From the NCBI GenBank assembly GCA_946407715.1, contig CAMJPH010000041.1, forward strand, positions 1-19,787: a stretch of 19,787 nt of DNA, given 5' to 3'. Position numbers and translations under genes: made by a program. This DNA comes from an uncultured Bacteroidales bacterium (GTDB lineage Bacteria > Bacteroidota > Bacteroidia > Bacteroidales > WCHB1-69). This document shows positions 15,225 to 19,787 of the stretch, in pieces (positions within the stretch are counted from its first letter, which is position 1; each line of letters starts with the position of its first letter). The notes beneath the pieces are model-generated. The model was not told the origin of the DNA and made no database searches. It saw only the letters and a program-made list of their open reading frames with translations.

Positions 15225-15785
15225 CTAATTGCTTAAGTTGTACTCAAACGGCGACTTGAAATCGGCGAACCGTTCACCAACCAGGTCTTTCTCTGATGTA
15301 ATCGGATTTTCCACTTTCCAATCAATATTCAAATCTTTGTCGTTGAACAGAATACATCCTTCAGATGCCTTGTTGTAAAATTCAGAGCACTTGTATGCGA
15401 AAACGGTATTGTCTTCCAAAGCAGTGAAACCGTGTGCGAAACCCGTGGGAATATAGAACTGACGGAAATTGTCGGCGGTAAGCAGCGTGGAGACATACTG
15501 TCCATACGTCGGGCTGCCATTTCGAATATCCACGGCGAAATCAAGAACCGCGCCGCGCAACACACGCACGATTTTGGCCTGAGCGTAAGGCGGTTTCTGG
15601 AAATGCAACCCGCGCACCACCCCTTTCTGCGAACACGACTGGTTGTCCTGCACGAAAACATCAGCGATGCCCAACTCTCTGTAAATTTGCTCGTTATAAC
15701 TTTCAAAAAAATACCCACGGTCATCTTTAAAAACCGTCGGCTCAATGATTAACAATCCTTCAATTGGTGTTTTTATTATTTCCAT
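15225..15785 (-). CDS. rfbC: dTDP-4-dehydrorhamnose 3,5-epimerase
   Basis: Cytoplasmic cupin enzyme that epimerises dTDP-4-keto-6-deoxyglucose at C3 and C5 on the way to dTDP-L-rhamnose. Its 186 residues match the family. Seen: DDRGYFFESY (21-30), QDNQSCSQKGVVRGLHFQ (46-63) with catalytic His61, and Tyr131 in VFAYKCSEFY as the likely acid. IPTGFAHGF (112-120) is the usual cupin strand. RfbA, RfbB and RfbD are not in the window, so they must be encoded elsewhere if rhamnose is made. The spacer to the upstream ClC gene is only 64 bp and is filled by a 7-bp array, with no clear promoter, so read-through from ClC is possible. Confidence 0.97.
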   Translation of the reverse strand: MEIIKTPIEGLLIIEPTVFKDDRGYFFESYNEQIYRELGIADVFVQDNQSCSQKGVVRGLHFQKPPYAQAKIVRVLRGAVLDFAVDIRNGSPTYGQYVSTLLTADNFRQFYIPTGFAHGFTALEDNTVFAYKCSEFYNKASEGCILFNDKDLNIDWKVENPITSEKDLVGERFADFKSPFEYNLSN

Positions 15786-15792
15786 TATTCTT

Positions 15793-15855
15793 GTGAATAG
15801 TGATTAGTGATCAGTGAACAGTGATTGGTGATTGGTCAAAAGTCATACGTCAGTC
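15793..15855. repeat. Heptamer array (GTGATTA) between the ClC and rfbC genes
   Basis: Nine units: GTGAATA, GTGATTA, GTGATCA, GTGAACA, GTGATTG, GTGATTG, GTCAAAA, GTCATAC, GTCAGTC. It overlaps the ClC stop codon (15850-15852) and fills the spacer up to 8 bp before the rfbC start. Confidence 0.85.
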
Positions 15856-17637
15856 TTCCGAATTATCCGCAATAAAAGTCTGATACTCAGACAAAAACTT
15901 AGCCTTTGACACGAATCCTATGTATTTCCGGTCGCGGGTGATGACGGGCATGTTGAAGTTGCCGGTGCGTTTGAACTTCTCTAAAACCATCGCTGCCGTG
16001 TCATCATCATAGATGAACTCTTCCGGTTCAATCATCAAATCCTCGACATGCACTTTATCATACAAATCTTGCTTGAAGATGACTTCGCGATGATCGTCCA
16101 TCACCAAAAGACCGGAAAAGAGATTGTTCTCATCGATGACCACAAAGAGGTTGCGTTTGCAATGAGCAATGACATCGGTGTAGGTGCGGAGTGTACTATG
16201 CACGGGAATAGTGAGGATATTGGTGTCAATAGTCTGATGCCAAGGCAGTTTTCGCAGCGCATATTTGTCTTTGTTGTGTGTACGAAGATTATCTTTTTCG
16301 GCTAAAGGTTGCGTATAAACTGAGTATTTCTCGAAAGGATTAACGCATAGGTAGGAGCAGGCAGCAGTGACCATAAGCGGAATCAACAGCGTGTAGCCCG
16401 TTGAGGATTCGGCAATTAAGAACATAGCCGTGAGCGGAGCCTGCATTACACCGGTCATCACGCCGGCCATGCCTGCAAGGATGAAGTTGACGTAAGGCAA
16501 ATCCACATGGAGGAAGACTTGCGCCACGTGTGCGACTAAAAAGCCGGAAAACGCACCTATGAAGAGCGTCGGGGCAAACACACCGCCCACACCGCCGGCC
16601 GTTGTGGTGAAGGAGGTGGCGAATACCTTCATCAAGATGATGCCGATGATGGCCAAAACCAACAGACCTTCATGTCCCATCAAGTCTAATAATGGCGAGT
16701 TGTTGAAGACAGAAATCCACTCGCCGTGCAGCAAGTCGTTAATGTTATTGTACCCTTCGCCGTAGAATGCCGGGAAAAGGTAGATGAGCAAACACAATGC
16801 TAACGAGCCAATCAACGCACGGACATAAACTTTCTCAATTCGCCGCATCTGTTTCTCAATCCAACGCGAGACACGCAGGAAATAGACGGAGATGAAACCG
16901 CAGAGAATCCCTAAAATGATATAAAACGGAATGTTACTCACCGAGAATCCCTGTGTCGCGCCAATAGTGAACATCACATCGTGACCGAGGAAGAGGACGG
17001 ACATCACCGTGCCAGTGGCGGCGGAGAGCAGCAGCGGCAAAATCGCGCTGCCAGTGAGGTCAAGCATCAACACCTCAAATGTGAAGACTAATGCGGCGAT
17101 GGGCGCCTTGAAGATGGCCGCCATGGCCGCTGTTGAGCCGCAGGCCAACAACAACGTGGTCTGACGTGTGTTGAGGTGGAAAAACCGCGCAACGTTAGAA
17201 CCGATGGCACTGCCGGTGAGCACTATCGGGGCTTCCAAACCCACAGAACCACCGAACCCTACAGTGATGGCACTCGCCACCATGGAAGAATAGACGTTGT
17301 GGAAGCGCAACATACCGTCACTCTTGCAGATGGATTTCAACACGATACTCACACCATGGCTGAGGTTGTCGCGCACCACGCGCCGAACAAACAACAGGGT
17401 CAGCAAAATACCGATAGGAGGGAAAATCAGGTACAAATAGTTGACATCGGCCACTGGGAATGCCTGGCTCAGCAGACGTGTGGTGAAGTGCAACAGGTTC
17501 TTGATGATAATGGCTGCCGCCGCCCCAAGCATACCAATCACCACGCTGAGAATCAGCACCATGGTTTTGTCCTTGAAGTGCCGCTTAAAAAACCGCCTGC
17601 ACCGGGCGATGACATATAGGAATCTCCTGTTTTTCAT
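15850..17637 (-). CDS. ClC-family chloride channel or Cl-/H+ antiporter with tandem CBS domains
   Basis: A 595-residue inner-membrane protein. Residues about 25-435 form the ClC core; about 470-590 hold a pair of CBS domains that may sense adenine nucleotides. The anion-path motif reads GSVGLEAP (130-137), with Glu135 at the place of the gating glutamate but Ala in place of the usual Gly before Pro. The GGVFAPTLFIG segment matches the GxFxP motif. The usual GSGIP motif is replaced by SHGVS (93-97), as in some ClC subgroups. The retained gating Glu permits antiport; channel versus antiporter cannot be decided. The start at 17637 is supported by a promoter 18 bp upstream. Confidence 0.93.
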   Translation of the reverse strand: MKNRRFLYVIARCRRFFKRHFKDKTMVLILSVVIGMLGAAAAIIIKNLLHFTTRLLSQAFPVADVNYLYLIFPPIGILLTLLFVRRVVRDNLSHGVSIVLKSICKSDGMLRFHNVYSSMVASAITVGFGGSVGLEAPIVLTGSAIGSNVARFFHLNTRQTTLLLACGSTAAMAAIFKAPIAALVFTFEVLMLDLTGSAILPLLLSAATGTVMSVLFLGHDVMFTIGATQGFSVSNIPFYIILGILCGFISVYFLRVSRWIEKQMRRIEKVYVRALIGSLALCLLIYLFPAFYGEGYNNINDLLHGEWISVFNNSPLLDLMGHEGLLVLAIIGIILMKVFATSFTTTAGGVGGVFAPTLFIGAFSGFLVAHVAQVFLHVDLPYVNFILAGMAGVMTGVMQAPLTAMFLIAESSTGYTLLIPLMVTAACSYLCVNPFEKYSVYTQPLAEKDNLRTHNKDKYALRKLPWHQTIDTNILTIPVHSTLRTYTDVIAHCKRNLFVVIDENNLFSGLLVMDDHREVIFKQDLYDKVHVEDLMIEPEEFIYDDDTAAMVLEKFKRTGNFNMPVITRDRKYIGFVSKAKFLSEYQTFIADNSED

Positions 17638-17654
17638 ATTGCAAACTCGGGCGG

Positions 17655-17662
17655 CAAATGTA
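17655..17662 (-). promoter_or_regulatory. -7 promoter element for the ClC gene
   Basis: TACATTTG on the minus strand, followed by CCGCCC, 18 bp before the ATG. Confidence 0.62.
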
Positions 17663-17712
17663 CATATTTTTCAGTATAGACGAACAATTGTTTTTCCCTG
17701 CGCCACAATTGT

Positions 17713-17738
17713 AATATGTGATTAGAATTTCACATATT
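17713..17738. repeat. Perfect 9-bp inverted repeat upstream of ClC
   Basis: AATATGTGA (17713-17721) and TCACATATT (17730-17738) around an 8-nt loop. It sits about 50 bp upstream of the ClC -7 element. It could be an operator or a small hairpin; it has no poly-T tail. Confidence 0.55.
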
Positions 17739-17761
17739 CAATGAATACGATACCGAAATAC

Positions 17762-17858
17762 TGTTCCTCGCACTCCGACTTTCCTTTGTAAAGCGTTGAT
17801 AATCTTTATCTTGATAAGATTTGTAAACAATCGGAAACAGGAGCGAGTAATCGGAACA
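17762..17858. other. Large imperfect fold-back between the ClC promoter and the tRNA
   Basis: Nested complementary segments: TGTTC (17762-17766) with GAACA (17854-17858); CTCGC (17767-17771) with GCGAG (17843-17847); TTTCC (17780-17784) with GGAAA (17833-17837). A tight inner hairpin pairs AATCTTTATC with GATAAGATT (17801-17821) with one bulge. No convincing ORF covers it. It could be a structured RNA or a decayed inverted repeat. Confidence 0.4.
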
Positions 17859-17901
17859 TAAAAAAAATTATCACAAGGCAGCCTTATATCAAAAAAAAGT
17901 G

Positions 17902-17909
17902 TATTTTTG
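17902..17909 (+). promoter_or_regulatory. -7 promoter element for tRNA-Thr
   Basis: TATTTTTG followed by CCACG, ending 13 bp before the mature tRNA 5' end. Confidence 0.72.
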
Positions 17910-17922
17910 CCACGCAAAACCA

Positions 17923-17995
<73 letters not shown>

Positions 17996-17999
17996 CACA

Positions 18000-18023
18000 G
18001 GCGGTCAATCGACCGCCTTTTTT
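18000..18023 (+). terminator. Intrinsic terminator of tRNA-Thr
   Basis: GGCGGTC (18000-18006), loop AATC, GACCGCC (18011-18017), then six T. Perfect 7-bp GC-rich stem. Confidence 0.92.
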
Positions 18024-18129
18024 AGTGCGCTGAAAATCAGTTATTTTCGTTGTAACTACTCTATATTTCAATGTTTTACGTTATTTTGTTTTACTTCATA
18101 TTAAAGCAAAAAAATCATATTGTATAAAA

Positions 18130-18183
18130 AATAATGCCTAAATAATGCCTAAAATTGTATCTTTGCCGAAAAATTTTTAGGCA
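18130..18183. promoter_or_regulatory. TGCCTA repeats around the integrase promoter
   Basis: Two tandem 11-bp copies of AATAATGCCTA (18130-18140, 18141-18151) lie just before the -7 element. The second copy pairs with a downstream inverted copy: TGCCTAAAA (18146-18154) and TTTTAGGCA (18175-18183) flank the promoter. The layout suits an autoregulatory operator or recombinase arm-type sites. The rest of 18024-18232 is AT-rich with nothing else recognised. Confidence 0.5.
18158..18165 (+). promoter_or_regulatory. -7 promoter element for the integrase gene
   Basis: TATCTTTG followed by CC, 67 bp before the ATG at 18233. Confidence 0.65.
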
Positions 18184-18232
18184 GATTGTGCAAACACCAA
18201 TATAATAACGCCCAATCAAAATCAATATTGTT

Positions 18233-19504
18233 ATGGTACATTTATATTTAGGAACATACAAAGACAGGAAAAACAATAAACAAATTATCGTTGTTGCAGT
18301 CAAAGACGGCCAAAGGGTACGATACAACACCGGAAAAAAAACGCCCGAAACATTATGGAACAAAGAGGCCGAAATGATAAGGAAAACACACCCGAATTTT
18401 CAACAGGAAAAAGCGTATTTGGAAAAGGTCAAGAGCAGAGCAACGGAATTTGTTAGCATTTGCGAAAACGGCGAAATGCAATTTAACGGCGCAAACTTTC
18501 AAATGTATATGAACGAAACACTAAACAGGGGAAAGAGGAAAATTGAAACGGTGGACGATGTTTATAGTTTGTTTTTGGATTATGAGAAAACAAAACTAAA
18601 TGAAAAGGGTGAAAGGGTGAAAGAATCCACTATCAAAAAATATATCGTAAACCAAAGAAAGTTTTTAGAATTTGAGGCAACACAGCGTAAATCATTCAAA
18701 ATTGAAGAAATAAACAGGGAGGTTTTGGAGGATTTTCAAAAATTTCTTACATATAAGAAAGACCACAAGGCCGGGCAGGTGCATAAAGACATAGTATTGT
18801 TGAAAACCGTTTTAACGTTTGCTGAATACAAAGGATTTAGAATAAACCCGGATTATAAAGCCTGTAAACCGAAAGCACCGAAAGTTGAAAACGTGGCGTT
18901 GCATTATGACGAATTACAACAGTTGCGAAATTTTGATTTATCAAACAATCCGACATTAGAAGATTATCAAATAATGTTTTTAGTTGGTTGTTTTACGGGG
19001 GCGAGGCCGTCCGATTTTGTTAATTTCACAGAAGAAAACATAACAACATTGCCAAGCGGGGATAAAGCAATAACATATCACGCCGAGAAAACAGGCAAAA
19101 AAACAACCATTCCGATAAGTGAAGAATTAGACGAAGTATTAAAGAAACGAAACTATACATTTCCGAAAATCAATTTGAATCTTATAAACCGAAATATAAA
19201 AAAAATTTGCGCGATGGCTGGATTAGATAGGAAAATCGAAATTCAATATATAAAAGGAGGCGAAAGAGTGACAGAAAGTGGCAAATTGTTTGATTTTGTT
19301 GTCGGAAAGACAGCAAAGCGAACATTTGTAACAATTTTGCATAACGGTAAAAACGGAGACGGTAAAGGGGGAATGAGTTTAGTTGAAATTGCTAACTATA
19401 CGGGCAATAATTACGATACAATACGCAGATATTTAGTAAACACGCCGGAATATAGCCTAATGAAAATCAAAAACATGTTTGATGGCAGAAAACAAAGCGA
19501 GTAG
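18233..19504 (+). CDS. Tyrosine recombinase (integrase) of an integrated element, with variant catalytic boxes
   Basis: A site-specific recombinase of 423 residues, the usual length for Bacteroidetes element integrases. The N-terminus (1-100) fits an arm-type DNA-binding domain. Residues 105-205 fit the SAM-like core-binding domain. The catalytic domain has Arg258 in FTGARPSDFVNF, a Lys-containing beta-hairpin (HAEKTGKKTTIPI, 283-295) and the likely nucleophile Tyr400 (DTIRRYL). The second box, normally H-x-x-R, reads K359-T-A-K362-R363, and the later G-H is G-N (391-392). It could be a diverged active enzyme or an impaired one. Coding DNA is AT-rich, unlike the core genes to the left. Position beside tRNA-Thr marks it as the left-end integrase of a mobile element. 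Confidence 0.9.
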   Translation: MVHLYLGTYKDRKNNKQIIVVAVKDGQRVRYNTGKKTPETLWNKEAEMIRKTHPNFQQEKAYLEKVKSRATEFVSICENGEMQFNGANFQMYMNETLNRGKRKIETVDDVYSLFLDYEKTKLNEKGERVKESTIKKYIVNQRKFLEFEATQRKSFKIEEINREVLEDFQKFLTYKKDHKAGQVHKDIVLLKTVLTFAEYKGFRINPDYKACKPKAPKVENVALHYDELQQLRNFDLSNNPTLEDYQIMFLVGCFTGARPSDFVNFTEENITTLPSGDKAITYHAEKTGKKTTIPISEELDEVLKKRNYTFPKINLNLINRNIKKICAMAGLDRKIEIQYIKGGERVTESGKLFDFVVGKTAKRTFVTILHNGKNGDGKGGMSLVEIANYTGNNYDTIRRYLVNTPEYSLMKIKNMFDGRKQSE

Positions 19505-19534
19505 CAACAGCCACAACCCAACGACAACGACACG

Positions 19535-19562
19535 CACGCCCGGCAAATAACCGGGCGTGTTT
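19535..19562 (+). terminator. Intrinsic terminator after the integrase gene
   Basis: CACGCCCGG (19535-19543), loop CAAATAA, CCGGGCGTG (19551-19559), then TTT. The perfect 9-bp stem is very stable but the T-tract is short (three T, then A). Confidence 0.8.
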
Positions 19563-19582
19563 AGTGTTGGGGAATCCGGGCA

Positions 19583-19787
19583 ATGCTGGCAATAGGACGG
19601 GCACAACCACACAGCAAACCCACAGCGGCCAATAGAGCGGCCACCACCACCGAGGCCACACAACGCCCTGCAATGGTGGGAGCGCACCCGGAACGGAGCA
19701 GCCGCGCACCCACACCACACGGAGCAGGAACGGAGCAGCGGCCACCAATGACACGGAGCAGGAACGGCCACACCCGGAACAGCCACA
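19583..19787 (+). other. T-depleted, GC-rich stretch with an open frame running off the window
   Basis: From 19611 to 19787 the + strand has A54, C68, G50 and only 5 T in 177 nt, about 67% GC, next to an AT-rich integrase gene. CGGAGCAG occurs four times (19694, 19720, 19731, 19754), and ACACGGAGCAGGAACGG is repeated 34 bp apart (19717, 19751). A frame from ATG 19583 stays open for 68 codons to the edge (rich in Ala, Thr, Arg, Pro). With so little T, stop codons are rare in any + frame, so openness is weak evidence for a gene. Not recognised. Confidence 0.4.

Noticed and set aside
404..15855. Reading the short tandem arrays as CRISPR
   Set aside because: Units are 6-7 bp, contiguous and degenerate, with no spacers and no cas genes.
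19457..19786. Three overlapping minus-strand frames at the right end
   Set aside because: They are open because the complementary strand is A-poor and so has few stops; products are low-complexity Cys/Trp/Val-rich, and one overlaps the integrase end.

Overview
The window looks like chromosomal DNA of a member of the Bacteroidota, most likely of the Bacteroidales type. The evidence is ten copies of the Bacteroidetes promoter -7 element (TAnnTTTG), few Shine-Dalgarno sites, a TonB-dependent receptor, a type IX secretion (T9SS) type B sorting domain and a GldL-like membrane hairpin. Species cannot be named from sequence alone.

Layout. 1-418: 3' end of queC (queuosine precursor synthesis). 454-2736 (-): a TonB-dependent outer-membrane receptor behind a complete TPP (thiamin pyrophosphate) riboswitch, so probably a thiamin uptake receptor. 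3010-3912 (+): a BASS-family transporter, whose promoter lies head to head with the riboswitch promoter. 4028-5101: a secreted T9SS substrate. 5144-5808: a two-gene operon of a GldL-like small membrane protein and a low-molecular-weight tyrosine phosphatase. 5854-6566 (-): a HEPN/MNT toxin-antitoxin pair. 6848-8608: Mrp/Nbp35-type Fe-S scaffold ATPase and thymidylate synthase, separated by a cluster of small hairpins. 8742-9308: a small outer-membrane barrel protein.

9373-15785 (-) is a surface-polysaccharide locus: RfbC (dTDP-rhamnose pathway), a Wzx-type flippase, a TupA-like ATP-grasp protein, a protein fusing a Wzy-like membrane polymerase to a family-4 glycosyltransferase, and an ExoA-like family-2 glycosyltransferase. 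No initiating phosphoglycosyltransferase and no other rhamnose genes are present. 15850-17637 (-) is a ClC channel/antiporter with CBS domains.

From 17923 the character changes. A tRNA-Thr(CGT) with its terminator is followed by AT-rich DNA and a tyrosine recombinase with unusual catalytic boxes. Next come a strong terminator and a GC-rich stretch almost without T on the + strand. This is probably the left end of an integrated element that entered at the tRNA 3' end and runs out of the window.

The most unusual genome-wide style feature is a set of degenerate 7-bp-period arrays (one has period 6) at gene boundaries. In six genes the stop codon lies inside such an array, so the last residues are written by the repeat. 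The arrays have different unit sequences but share period and position.
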